A DNA stretch of 64,000 nucleotides, taken from positions 4,464,001 to 4,528,000 of the forward strand of contig NZ_CP009754.1 of assembly GCF_000772045.1 (NCBI RefSeq), in the 5' to 3' direction. Both the position numbers and the translations under genes were made by a program. Positions 17,882 to 26,312 of the stretch are shown one piece after another. This DNA is from Streptomyces sp. CCM_MD2014 (lineage in GTDB: Bacteria > Actinomycetota > Actinomycetes > Streptomycetales > Streptomycetaceae). Each line of letters opens with the position of its first letter. The stretch's first letter is position 1. The notes under the pieces are model-generated. The model was not told the origin of the DNA, did no database searches, and saw nothing but the letters and a program-made list of their open reading frames with translations.

Positions 17882-19438
17882 GTGAGCACCGAGAACGAGG
17901 GCACCGCGGTACCCCCGGCCCCGTCCGCACCTCCCGTGCCGGTGGATGCTCCCGCTGCCTCCGCCCAGCCGCAGCCTCCCGCCCCGCACACCTCCCACCC
18001 GGCCCCCGGGTCCCCCGAGGCCCCGGCGTCCGCCCCCGAGGCTCCGGCGGCTCCCCCCGCTCAGGCCCCGGCCCCGGTGACCCAGGCGCACCAGGCGCCG
18101 CAGGACCAGCCGGCCCCCCAGGGCGGCGAGGCCCCCCGGACGCCCACGGCTCCCGACGCCTCGTGGCCCCCGCCCCCGCCGCCGGGCACCCCGGCGCAGA
18201 CCCCGGCGTACGGCGCGGGCGGCGGCGACGGCTTCGGTCACGGCGACGGCCCGGGCGAGGGGGCCGGTGGTGGAGCGGGCGGCTGGGGAGCCGCGTACCA
18301 GCAGCCCGCCCCGAAGCCCGGCCGCGGACGGGGCGGTCTGCTCGCCGGCGTCCTGATCGCCGCGCTGGTCGCCGGCGGCCTGGGCGGCGGCCTCGGCTAC
18401 ACCCTGGCCAGGAACAACGACGGGAACGGCTCCACCACGGTCTCCGCCTCCGACACCGGCGGCTCCGTCAAGCGCGACGCGGGCACCGTCGCCGGGGTGG
18501 CCGCCAAGGCGCTGCCCAGCACGGTCACCATCCAGGCCGAGGGAAGCAACGGCGAGGGCGGCACCGGCACCGGGTTCGTCTTCGACAAGGAAGGCCACAT
18601 CGTCACCAACAACCACGTGGTGGCGGAGGCGGTCGACGGCGGCAAGCTCAGCGCGACCTTCCCCGACGGCAAGAAGTACGACGCCCAGGTGGTCGGCCAC
18701 GCCCAGGGCTACGACGTCGCGGTCATCAAACTCGAGAACGCCCCTTCGGACCTGAACCCCCTCCCCCTCGGCGACTCCGACAAGGTCGCGGTGGGCGACT
18801 CGACGATCGCCATCGGCGCCCCGTTCGGCCTGTCCAACACGGTGACCACGGGCATCATCAGCGCCAAGAACCGCCCCGTGGCCTCCAGCGACGGCAGCGC
18901 CGACAGCAAGGCCTCGTACATGAGCGCCCTGCAGACCGACGCGTCGATCAACCCGGGCAACTCCGGCGGGCCGCTGCTGGACGCGCAGGGCAACGTCATC
19001 GGCATCAACTCCGCGATCCAGTCCACCGGCAACGGCGGCTTCGGCACCGGCCAGGCCGGCTCCATCGGCCTGGGCTTCGCGATCCCCATCAACCAGGCCG
19101 AGTTCGTCGCCCAGCAGCTGATCGAGAACGGCAAGCCGGTGTACGCGAAGATCGGCGCCTCCGTCTCCCTGGAGGAGACGACGAACGGTGCCAAGCTCAC
19201 CGAGCAGGGTGTGGGCGGCTCCGACCCCGTCGAGAAGGGCGGCCCGGCCGACGACGCGGGCCTGAAGCCGGGTGACGTCATCACCAAGCTCGACGACCGG
19301 GTGATCGACAGCGGTCCGACCCTGATCGGCGAGATCTGGACCCACAAGCCCGGCGACGAGGTCACGGTCACCTACGAGCGCGGCGGCAAGCAGCACACCA
19401 CCGAGGTCACCCTGGGCTCGAAGGTCGGCGACGACTGA
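17882..19438 (+). CDS. HtrA/DegP-type membrane-anchored serine protease with PDZ domain
   Basis: 518 residues. A Pro/Ala/Gln-rich cytoplasmic N-terminus (1-140) precedes one membrane helix (LLAGVLIAALVAGGLGGGLGY, about 148-170). The trypsin-like domain has the triad His245 (NNHVV), Asp278 (YDVAVIKL) and Ser361 (NPGNSGGPL). The last ~95 residues are a PDZ domain. It is expected to act outside the membrane on misfolded proteins. The GTG start at 17882 follows GGAGAGAAGCT. The 262 bases upstream are shared with the divergent GDPD gene. Confidence 0.93.
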   Translation: MSTENEGTAVPPAPSAPPVPVDAPAASAQPQPPAPHTSHPAPGSPEAPASAPEAPAAPPAQAPAPVTQAHQAPQDQPAPQGGEAPRTPTAPDASWPPPPPPGTPAQTPAYGAGGGDGFGHGDGPGEGAGGGAGGWGAAYQQPAPKPGRGRGGLLAGVLIAALVAGGLGGGLGYTLARNNDGNGSTTVSASDTGGSVKRDAGTVAGVAAKALPSTVTIQAEGSNGEGGTGTGFVFDKEGHIVTNNHVVAEAVDGGKLSATFPDGKKYDAQVVGHAQGYDVAVIKLENAPSDLNPLPLGDSDKVAVGDSTIAIGAPFGLSNTVTTGIISAKNRPVASSDGSADSKASYMSALQTDASINPGNSGGPLLDAQGNVIGINSAIQSTGNGGFGTGQAGSIGLGFAIPINQAEFVAQQLIENGKPVYAKIGASVSLEETTNGAKLTEQGVGGSDPVEKGGPADDAGLKPGDVITKLDDRVIDSGPTLIGEIWTHKPGDEVTVTYERGGKQHTTEVTLGSKVGDD

Positions 19439-19516
19439 TCCACCCCGCTCCCCCGCACGACGCCGCCTCCTTCGCCACCGGCATCCGCCCGGTGGCGAAG
19501 TGCGTTGTACGGGCGG

Positions 19517-20410
19517 TCAGATGACGATGACCCGGCGCCCGCGCGCGTGACCGGCCTGGCTGTCGACGTGCGCCGCCGCGGCCTCGGCGAGTGAGTACGA
19601 CTTCTCGACCGGGATGTGCAGCCTGCCCCGCGCGATCAGGTCGACGGCCTCGGCGAGCGCCGCCGACATGCTTCCGGCCACCCCGGAGAACCGCACACCG
19701 AACTCGGGCGCCCCGAGGTCGGCGATGCTTACGACGCTGTCGGTGTTCCCGGTCAGCTCGACGAGTTCGCGAACGACACCCGCCCCGGCCAGATCGAGAG
19801 CCGCGTCGACGGGACCGAGCCCTCGCACCCGCTCCACCCAGCCCTCGCCGTACGTCGTGGCGAGGGCGCCGAGTCCGCGCAGGTACTCCTGATTCGCGGT
19901 GCCGGCCGTACCGATCACCCTGATGCCGCGGTCACGGGCGATCTGCAGCACCGCCGACCCGACTCCTCCCGACGCGCCGCTGACCAGAAGCGTCTGTCCG
20001 GGGCGCACGCCGACCTCACGGACGACGCGCAGCGCGGTCTCCACCACGGAGGGATACCCGGCCGCCTCCTCGAACGACAGCCCCTCGGGCATCCGCGCCC
20101 AGGCCCCGAGCACGGCGAACTCGGCGTAGGTACTGGAACCCTCGCCGAACACCCGGTCGCCGATCTCCACCCCCACGACCCCCTCACCGACCTCGTCCAC
20201 GACCCCGGCGGCGTCGATTCCGACCCCCGAGGGCAACTCGATCGGATGGGCTCCCAGAACCTGTCCCTCCCTGATCCTCCAGTCGACGGGATTCACGCCC
20301 GCCGCGCGCACGGCGACGCGTATCTGGCCGGGGCCCGGACGGGGCTCCTCGGCGTCGACGAGTTGCAGAACGTCCGGACCGCCGAACTCGGCGAAGCTCA
20401 CTTTCTTCAT
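19517..20410 (-). CDS. NADP-dependent quinone-oxidoreductase-like reductase (MDR family)
   Basis: 297 residues of the zinc-free medium-chain dehydrogenase/reductase superfamily. The N-terminus MKKVSFAEFGGPDVLQLVD is typical; the cofactor loop is LLVSGASGGVGSAVLQIA (GxGGVG type). Zinc ligands are absent, as in quinone oxidoreductases. Substrate unknown. The ATG at 20410 is divergent from a TetR gene 71 bases away, which probably controls it. Confidence 0.9.
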   Translation of the reverse strand: MKKVSFAEFGGPDVLQLVDAEEPRPGPGQIRVAVRAAGVNPVDWRIREGQVLGAHPIELPSGVGIDAAGVVDEVGEGVVGVEIGDRVFGEGSSTYAEFAVLGAWARMPEGLSFEEAAGYPSVVETALRVVREVGVRPGQTLLVSGASGGVGSAVLQIARDRGIRVIGTAGTANQEYLRGLGALATTYGEGWVERVRGLGPVDAALDLAGAGVVRELVELTGNTDSVVSIADLGAPEFGVRFSGVAGSMSAALAEAVDLIARGRLHIPVEKSYSLAEAAAAHVDSQAGHARGRRVIVI

Positions 20411-20481
20411 GCCGCCGAACGTAGCACTAACGGATAGCTTTTCCTAACGGTTATTGTTTCGTACCTGCTAGCCTGCCGGGC
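20411..20481. promoter_or_regulatory. Divergent promoter/operator between reductase and TetR gene
   Basis: This 71-base AT-rich gap has two direct CTAACGG copies (at about 20427 and 20444). The second is part of TAACGGTTA, a nine-base palindrome around one central base. It is the natural site for the adjacent TetR protein. No experiment is known to me. Confidence 0.5.
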
Positions 20482-21072
20482 ATGACCGTGCAGCAGTCCG
20501 GCCGTCGTGAGCGCAAGAAGGCCGCGACCCGCCAGAAGATCGCCGACACCGCGCTGCGGCTCTTCCTGGAACGCGGGTACGACGCGGTGGGCATCCGTGA
20601 GGTGGCCGCCGAGGCCGACGTGGCCGTCACCACGCTCTTCTCCCACTTCGCCTCGAAGGAGGCGCTGGTCTTCGAGCAGGACGAGGACTTCGAGCACCGC
20701 CTCACGCGGGCGGTCACCGACCGGTCCCCGCACGAGCCGCTCATCCCCGCGCTCCGCCGCGAGGTCCTGGCCCTGGTGCGGCACTGCACCGCCGACGGTG
20801 CCGCCCCGGTCTGGCGCATGATCGAGGCGTCCCCCGCCCTGCGGAAGTACGACGAGGCGGTCCGCCTGCGTCACGCGGACGCCCTCGCGCGGGCCATCGC
20901 CGCCGACCCCGGCCTGACCCGGAGCGAGACGGCCGCCCGCACCCTCGCGCGGTTCGTGATCGACGCCTACTCGCTGTCCCGCGAGGCTCCCGATCCGGAA
21001 GCCGCCCTGGACGAGATCTTCCCGATGATCGAGGCCGCCTGGGAGGCCGCCCGCCCTCCCCGCCGCACGTGA
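20482..21072 (+). CDS. TetR/AcrR-family transcriptional regulator
   Basis: 196 residues. The N-terminal helix-turn-helix covers about 10-58 (RQKIADTALRLFLERGYDAVGIREVAAEADVAVTTLFSHF, quoted in parts: the recognition helix is VAVTTLFSHF). The C-terminal ligand domain is of the MftR type (LTRSETAARTLARFVIDAY). The ATG at 20482 fits. It probably represses the divergent reductase gene in response to a small toxic compound; the ligand cannot be told from sequence. Confidence 0.9.
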   Translation: MTVQQSGRRERKKAATRQKIADTALRLFLERGYDAVGIREVAAEADVAVTTLFSHFASKEALVFEQDEDFEHRLTRAVTDRSPHEPLIPALRREVLALVRHCTADGAAPVWRMIEASPALRKYDEAVRLRHADALARAIAADPGLTRSETAARTLARFVIDAYSLSREAPDPEAALDEIFPMIEAAWEAARPPRRT

Positions 21073-21135
21073 GCCCCGCCCGCCGGACGCTGCCGGTAGG
21101 CTGTACCCGCTCCGCCCCCGGCGGGACGGTGCGAG

Positions 21136-21220
21136 GGTGGGTTGCCCGAGCGGCCTAAGGGAACGGTCTTGAAAACCGTCGTGGCGCAAGCCACCGTGGG
21201 TTCAAATCCCACACCCACCG
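21136..21220 (+). tRNA. tRNA-Ser (anticodon UGA); island integration site
   Basis: An 85-nt class II tRNA. The acceptor stem GGTGGGT (21136-21142) pairs with ACCCACC (21213-21219). The anticodon loop CTTGAAA gives UGA, the variable arm is long, and GTTCAAAT is the T loop. CCA is not encoded. Its 3' half is repeated at 27475-27529, so the gene is the attachment site of the island to its right. Confidence 0.96.
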
Positions 21221-21229
21221 CGCAGGTAA

Positions 21230-21263
21230 GCGGCCCCCGACCAGCAGGTTGGTCGGGGGCCGC
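21230..21263 (+). terminator. Terminator of tRNA-Ser
   Basis: GCGGCCCCCGACCA (21230-21243) pairs with TGGTCGGGGGCCGC (21250-21263). A diverged copy of this hairpin follows the tRNA remnant at the far end of the island (27541-27571). Confidence 0.8.
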
Positions 21264-21337
21264 TGCCGTGCGCTTTGCCCGTCAGTAACCGCGGTTCCCC
21301 GCTGATTCCCGATTGAACGGGCACGGGAAGGGCACGG

Positions 21338-21535
21338 TCAGCTGGTGCGGTTGTTGTTCTTGGCTGTTGTACCGACGACTGTGATCAGCAAGGACGCCAA
21401 AGCAACGGCGTCGGTGTAAGCAGCCGCGACCGCGCCCATCGATGGCCATGCGATCATGACGAGAACGATCACGATGATCAGTCTTGACCTTGTCTCGTGG
21501 TTTGACAGATCCCACGAGGTAAGGGACACACTCAT
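21338..21535 (-). CDS. Small two-helix membrane protein
   Basis: 65 residues with two predicted membrane helices, LIIVIVLVMIAWPSMGAVAAA and VALASLLITVVGTTA, and a polar tail. Small proteins like this are common in actinomycete integrative elements, but no family is certain. The ATG at 21535 has GGAGG eight bases upstream, which favours this frame over a longer overlapping one starting at 21629. An inverted repeat GGTCA-TAG-TGACC at 21624-21636 lies in its upstream region. Confidence 0.6.
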   Translation of the reverse strand: MSVSLTSWDLSNHETRSRLIIVIVLVMIAWPSMGAVAAAYTDAVALASLLITVVGTTAKNNNRTS

Positions 21536-22178
21536 CCTTGGGCCTCCAAGAGGTTCGGAACCCGCCCCTGCCGTGCACGCCTAGGAACCTGTTCGGCGGG
21601 GGTGGGTTTCTCTGTGTGGTGTGGGTCATAGTGACCTACATCCGGGGATAAACAAATTCGATCTCGCATTTTCGGGCGCCGATTGACCTGCTGCATCGAG
21701 GAGTCGTGGCAGGCGTCTCCTTGAGTTGGCAGAGCCGTGGTGCTGAGTCGAATGGGTCGCATACAGTCCCCAACTGCGTGACCAGGCTAGATAGCCTTCC
21801 CAAAACGCCGCAATATGGACATCCTTAGAACCCGTAACAAGATCTTGCTGCGGTGTCCTGGTTGTGAGGGACCGGGGATGATCCGGCCGTTCATGGCGTT
21901 TGAAGTCTCAGCCATGACCGTGGACGGCGACAGTGTGGGCATAGGGCAACCGCTGCCGGCGCTCTGACCGGAGCGGCAAGGTCTGGCCTTTCGACAGGGC
22001 GCCGGGTTTGCGCCGCACCCGCAGGGCTAAGCCCGACAGTTGGCAGCCGCGTCGAAGGTCCAGCCGAGGATCGTTCAACAACATTCAGCGTGCCGTAGGA
22101 CAGGAGCGAACCTTTCGCGGCCCTGTGGCGTCGAAGGTTCGGCAGGCGGCGGTTACGGGAGTTGAGGGAGGTCGGTTC
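21536..22178. other. 643-base stretch without a convincing gene
   Basis: Upstream region of the small membrane protein. It contains the inverted repeat GGTCA-TAG-TGACC (21624-21636) and copy B of the 38-nt element. Open frames on the minus strand (21532-21762 and 21891-22553) lack ribosome sites and protein-like composition. It may hold decayed island genes. Confidence 0.5.
21653..21690. repeat. 38-nt conserved element, copy B
   Basis: Matches copy A (14604-14641) at 29 of 38 positions without gaps: the first 12 bases CAAATTCGATCT are identical, as are the last CCTG and the internal CGG and CCGA. It lies 15 bases after the GGTCA/TGACC inverted repeat. Confidence 0.55.
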
Positions 22179-22655
22179 ATGACGGGCAAGCAGACGGTCG
22201 GTTGGACGGCGCGCGGAAGGATGGCGGCTTCCACGAGTGTGCGGGCGGCGCTTGTGGCTGCGATCCTGATCATGTCCACGTCCTGCGCTGGGGCGGGCAC
22301 CACGCAAAGTGGTGCAGACAGTTCCTGCGAGGCTCTGCTCGTGTATGGGAGCCACACCTATCTCGGCCACGGACTCCACCCTGATGACGAAGGCGAGAGC
22401 GTCGACGTCAGAGCGGGCAAACGGCTGGGCACGGGCACCACCCCTGGGTGCAACGACACCCCCGATGACGATGAGCAGGAACCGACTTCGGAGCCGGTAA
22501 TCGTGTACGCGATTGCAGGCGTGGACCCTGTCGACGCCGTGACCGTGGACCATCCGGCCGGCGGCACCCTCTACATCGAGCAGACCTCGAAGAAGACCCT
22601 GCCAGAGCTAAGGAAACTGCTCAAAGCCGAGGAGCTGGACCCGACCACCGAGTGA
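22179..22655 (+). CDS. Probable lipoprotein, DUF6281-like
   Basis: 158 residues. The N-terminus has a long basic leader and a hydrophobic segment (AALVAAILIMSTSC) ending in a probable lipidated Cys at about residue 36. The mature part begins AGAGTTQSGADSSCEALLVYGSHTYLGHG and has an acidic stretch DDDEQEP. It resembles Streptomyces proteins annotated DUF6281; function unknown. The ATG at 22179 follows GAGGGAGGTCGG. It ends just before the IS element. Confidence 0.65.
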   Translation: MTGKQTVGWTARGRMAASTSVRAALVAAILIMSTSCAGAGTTQSGADSSCEALLVYGSHTYLGHGLHPDDEGESVDVRAGKRLGTGTTPGCNDTPDDDEQEPTSEPVIVYAIAGVDPVDAVTVDHPAGGTLYIEQTSKKTLPELRKLLKAEELDPTTE

Positions 22656-22689
22656 CGCGGGCCCGCAGGAAAGGCGTTCTCCTGCGAAG

Positions 22690-23591
22690 AGAGCTCGTGA
22701 AACGATCATGCGTTGGCCTTCTTCAGGCGTCTCCAGCAGATGAGGCTGCAGGCGAGGGAGGTGAAAGACGTCGTGGAGTTCGGTGCGGCGTTCCCAGCGA
22801 ACGGCGAGACGTTTGAACTGGTGGAGGAGGGCGAAGGTCTGCTCGACGACGTAGCGGAGCTTGCCCAGGCCCTTGATGTTTGGGCTGCCCTTGCGGGAGA
22901 TGACCGGCAGGATCCGGCGCTTGCGCAGTTCGCAGCGGTTGGGGTTGGAGTCGTAGCCCTTGTCTCCGAGGAGGGCCTCGGGGCGGCGGCGGGTTCGGCC
23001 CGGGCGGCTGGCGATGGGTGGGATGCCGTCGACCAGGGCGAGGGTCTGAGTGACGTCGTTGACATTGGCCGCGGTGGTGATGACCTTGAGCGGGGTGCCG
23101 CGTCCGTCGCAGATCAGGTGGTGTTTGCTGCCCGTCTTCCGCCGGTCGACCGGCGACGGACCGGTGTCGGCTCCCCCTTTTTGGCGCGGACGTGCGAACC
23201 GTCGACGCAGGCTCTGGACCAGTCCAGCTCGCCGGCCGCGTGCAGCCTGGCGAGCAGGACGTGGTGCAGTTGGTCGAAGAGTCCGGCCTGCTGCCATCGC
23301 TCGAGGCGCCGCCAGCAGGTCTGTACCGAGCCGAACCCCAGTTCCACGGGCAGTAGTTGCCAGGCGATGTCGTTGCGCAGTACGTAGAGGATGCCCTGCA
23401 GGCCCAGCCGGTCGGGCACCGGCCGTGGACCAGGCGCCTTCTCGGGCCAGGGCGGCAGGAGCGGCTCGATCAGCGCCCACGAGTCATCGTCCACTATCCA
23501 CGGCCGGGTACTTACACCATCTCGAACGGCCGAATCGTCACACCGGTCACGACCGACCCGGACTGTTCAACAAGATCGTGTTACGAGCTCT
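22690..23591 (-). mobile_element. IS5-family insertion sequence (IS427-like), ~0.9 kb
   Basis: Imperfect terminal inverted repeats of 18 bases: AGAGCTCGTGAAACGATC at 22690-22707 and GATCGTGTTACGAGCTCT at 23574-23591 (16 of 18 complementary). The flanks show AAG at 22687-22689 and AAG at 23592-23594, a possible 3-bp target duplication. Inside is one transposase region on the minus strand, split over two frames as in IS427-group elements. Confidence 0.8.
22706..23494 (-). pseudogene. IS5-family transposase, -1 frameshift plus a probable 3' frameshift mutation
   Basis: The first frame starts at 23494 (MDDDSWALIEPLLPP) and gives the DUF4096-type N-terminus and the first catalytic Asp (CVDGSHVRAKKG). 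The second frame, -1 relative to the first, continues KGGADTGPSPVDRRKTGSKH with LLGDKGYDS (second Asp) and YVVEQTFALLHQFKR (Glu). The join is at AAAAAGGGGG (23175-23184), a plausible programmed slippage site. The normal end SLACSLICWRRLKKANA is in a third frame, so a one-base indel near 22765 has probably damaged the C-terminus. Activity is doubtful. Confidence 0.75.
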
Positions 23592-23712
23592 AAGCGTGTC
23601 CCGATAAACGCTCCGGGAGTACGTACTCCCGCCGCCCCTGCACCGAACTAATCCGAACTCCAATTGCTGGACGGGGTGTTGACGCAGCGTCAGGGACTGC
23701 AAGACTGGCCGC

Positions 23713-24498
23713 ATGGCTGAACTCAACGGCGAGCCCGTCACTCTGGACGAACTCGAAGCTCTCGCCCTCACGAACTACGGACACTTCACGTCCATCCGTA
23801 TGGAGGACGGCACGATCCGCGGCCTGTCGCTCCACATGGACCGCTTGGTGCGAGACTGCCGACTCGTCTTCGGTGTCGAGCTGGACCGCGAGCGAACCCT
23901 GAAGTACATCCGCAAGGCGGTTGAGGGCGTTGAGGGCGTCGCAGGGCTCCGAGTCACAATCTATGACCCTGCGATCGACATGGGCCGTCCGAGCGGCGCC
24001 AAGGACCCTCATGTCCTGGTGAACTTGCGGCCGGCAGGCGCTATGCTGCCGCCTCCGCTCGCGGCCAAGTCCTTCACTTTCACCCGCGACAGCGCGGCCG
24101 TGAAGCACATCGGACTCCACTCGCAACTCCGGATTCGCCGGGAGGCTCAGCTTGCCGGCTTCGATGACGCGGTGTTCGTCGAACCGGACGGCCGTGTCTC
24201 AGAGGGCGGCACCTGGAATCTCGGATTCGTCGACCAGGACGGCACGGTCATTTGGCCGGACGCTCCCGTTCTACCCGGCACGACGATGCTTCTGCTCCAG
24301 AGCCTTGATGCTCCCAAGCAAGTCACGGCCCCGGTACAACTTGCCGACGTTCCGAACATGGCGGCAGCTTTTGCCACGAACACCACGATTGGTGTGCGCG
24401 CGCTGAGCGCTCTTGATGACGTTCAGTTCTCCCAGGACCACCCCGTGCTCGCCGCACTGCGTGAGGGGTACGCCGGAATTCCCGGCGACCGCCTGTAA
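23713..24498 (+). CDS. Class IV PLP-dependent aminotransferase/lyase-like protein
   Basis: 261 residues of the fold IV PLP family (branched-chain aminotransferase, D-amino-acid aminotransferase, aminodeoxychorismate lyase). The candidate PLP Lys is in AAVKHIGLHSQLRIRREA, followed by the typical EPDGRVSEGGTWNLGFV and the phosphate-binding tail region LPGTTMLLLQ. The substrate cannot be assigned. The ATG at 23713 lies 122 bases after the IS. It is followed 50 bases later by the HTH-SUMF1 gene on the same strand, so the two may form one unit. Confidence 0.8.
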   Translation: MAELNGEPVTLDELEALALTNYGHFTSIRMEDGTIRGLSLHMDRLVRDCRLVFGVELDRERTLKYIRKAVEGVEGVAGLRVTIYDPAIDMGRPSGAKDPHVLVNLRPAGAMLPPPLAAKSFTFTRDSAAVKHIGLHSQLRIRREAQLAGFDDAVFVEPDGRVSEGGTWNLGFVDQDGTVIWPDAPVLPGTTMLLLQSLDAPKQVTAPVQLADVPNMAAAFATNTTIGVRALSALDDVQFSQDHPVLAALREGYAGIPGDRL

Positions 24499-24548
24499 CG
24501 CGTGCTCACCGCCCTTGCCAGGGGCGCGTTCCACGACAGAGGTAGCCC

Positions 24549-25483
24549 ATGCCACTCGTTACAAAATGGACCGGACGTGAAGTTGGGGCGCTGTGCGAAG
24601 CCGTACGCATGAGTCTCATGGAGTTCGCAGAAAAACTCGGCGTCTCCGACCGCATCGTCTCCCGATGGGAGGCAGACGGCGAGCAAGTCACACTGCGCAT
24701 GGTCAATCAGGCGGCTCTTGACACCTTGCTCCCCAAGGCCGAGCTGGATGCTCAGGGGCGTTTCGTAGGCATTCTCGCGGCAGATGACATCCCCACCCAA
24801 GCCGTTATCGAGCGGAGTGAGGATCAGACGAGCAGCGGCGAATACGTGAAGCATCCGGGAGACGGGAAGCTAATGGCGTATATCCCGGGAGGAATCTTCC
24901 TGTCGGAGGAAGATGACGATCCGGTGTGGGTGGATGACTTCCACATCGACACCTTCCCGACCACCAACGCCGACTACGCGAGGTTCTGCGCAGCCACTCA
25001 GCACCCGGTACCCGAGCACTGGGAAAGGGTCGATGTCCCCGTGAGCTGTAGACCACCCCGTTGTGCACGTGACGTGGCGGGACGCGAATGCGTACGCGAC
25101 ATGGGCGGGGAAATCGCTGCCAACAGCCGAACAGTGGGAAAAGGCGGCGCGCGGCAGGTCGGGGCGCACGTTCCCGTGGGGGCGACCAGAAGACCGCGGC
25201 GAAGTTCAATGTCCGAGAGACCGGCGTAGAAGTCACGACGTCCGTTTCTCGGTACCACAGCGGCATGTCGCCGTACGGGGTCTACGACATGGTGGGCAAT
25301 GTCTGGGAATGGCTTGCGACGCCGACGGCACCAGACCGGCACGAACTCCGCGGTAGTGCTTTCACAAGCCCGTTGTTCCGGGGGATGCCCGCCTTTCCTA
25401 ACGACGTCGATGTCAATATGCAGGACGACGATATAGGATTTCGTTGCGTAGCCTCGCCAGAACACATTAGCTTTCGTGAGTAG
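24549..25483 (+). pseudogene. HTH-SUMF1 (formylglycine-generating-enzyme-like) protein, broken by two frameshifts
   Basis: The first frame (from 24549) encodes an XRE-like HTH, with MSLMEFAEKLGVSDRIVSRWE at about residues 20-40, then IPGGIFLSEEDDDPVWVDDFHIDTFPTT, the start of a FGE-sulfatase domain. The domain continues in a second frame (VVHVTWRDANAYATWAGKSLP, about 25060-25180) and a third (TAAKFNVRETG to VASPEHISFRE, to 25483) with GVYDMVGNVWEW. Each step is +1. Deleting one G from the run at 25178-25182 restores TFPWGDQKTAAKF. The combined length, about 310 residues, suits an intact HTH-SUMF1 protein. Confidence 0.8.
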
Positions 25484-25616
25484 ACAGTGCCGAGGTCGAC
25501 AATAGGGACTGGCGCATGAGGGCTTGGCGACGTATTTGAGGTCGAATTCTGAGGGGGTTCTTGAGGGGTTCATGTTTCGAGTAGCGATTTAACGATCGAA
25601 GTGCCGACGGTAAAAG

Positions 25617-26312
25617 ATGCTGGTCACAATGTTTGGGGGGCAAGTGGAAAAGACTGTCCGGATGGTGTGTTTAGCAAATTCCAGGAAGAATGGCGGCCGC
25701 TGTGTGGCTGGCATGGAAGTCGTTTCGAAAAGTTGGATGCGACCCGTTAGTCGTCGACTAAATGAGGAAGTCTCGGCCATCGAGCGGCAGTACGTAGGCA
25801 AGGTTGAGCCTCAAGTGCTGGACGTCGTAAAGCTGCGCCTTACCGAAAGAAAGCCCAGCGACTTCCAGCGAGAAAACTGGTTGTTTGACCATACCGTGAG
25901 ATGGGAAAAGGTGGGGCGGATTGGTTGGGAGGAACTCAACGGGCTGGAACAACAGCCTGAGAGTCTATGGATCGACGGGTACTCCACGTGGGGCGGTCTA
26001 AATAATAAGATTCCCGTTTCTCGGCAGGACGAGGTCTCGGGCTCGCTTGTACTTATACGAGTCGACGCCGTTGAAATAAAGGGAGACGGTTCGGGGTTAT
26101 TCGCACATTTCGACTACATGGGACGCGATTACGCGATCAACCTGACCGACCCCGTGTATGAGGAAATTATGGAAGCAAAGGGATATCGGCGTCACAAGTT
26201 GGGCGAGTCCTTTATTACCGTGAGCCTGGGCAAGGAGTGGCATGGGTATCTATTTAAGTTCGTAGCTGCTATAATCGAGCGTTCCGAACTCGAATCGGGT
26301 GATAGGCAATGA
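25617..26312 (+). CDS. Dual OB-fold domain protein
   Basis: 231 residues at most. The pattern MVCLANSRKNGGRCVAGMEV is the signature start of dual-OB-domain proteins, followed by SWMRPVSRR and beta-rich sequence with WIDGYSTWGG and GYLFKFVAAIIE. OB folds bind nucleic acids or nucleotides. The start is uncertain: ATG 25617 and 25629, GTG 25644 and ATG 25662 are all in frame; conserved sequence begins near 25662. Two TTA codons (25671, 26097) make translation depend on bldA tRNA if this is a Streptomyces. Its stop overlaps the next ATG (ATGA). Low G+C. Confidence 0.75.
   Translation: MLVTMFGGQVEKTVRMVCLANSRKNGGRCVAGMEVVSKSWMRPVSRRLNEEVSAIERQYVGKVEPQVLDVVKLRLTERKPSDFQRENWLFDHTVRWEKVGRIGWEELNGLEQQPESLWIDGYSTWGGLNNKIPVSRQDEVSGSLVLIRVDAVEIKGDGSGLFAHFDYMGRDYAINLTDPVYEEIMEAKGYRRHKLGESFITVSLGKEWHGYLFKFVAAIIERSELESGDRQ

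Noticed and set aside
17624..19396. 590-codon open frame on the minus strand
   Set aside because: Antisense to the HtrA gene, whose catalytic triad and PDZ domain are clear.
21891..22553. 220-codon minus-strand frame in the island
   Set aside because: Antisense to the lipoprotein gene, no ribosome site, no domain.
22608..23480. One continuous transposase of 290 residues
   Set aside because: The first 120 residues of this frame are not transposase-like; the true N-terminus is in the frame starting at 23494, joined by a -1 shift.
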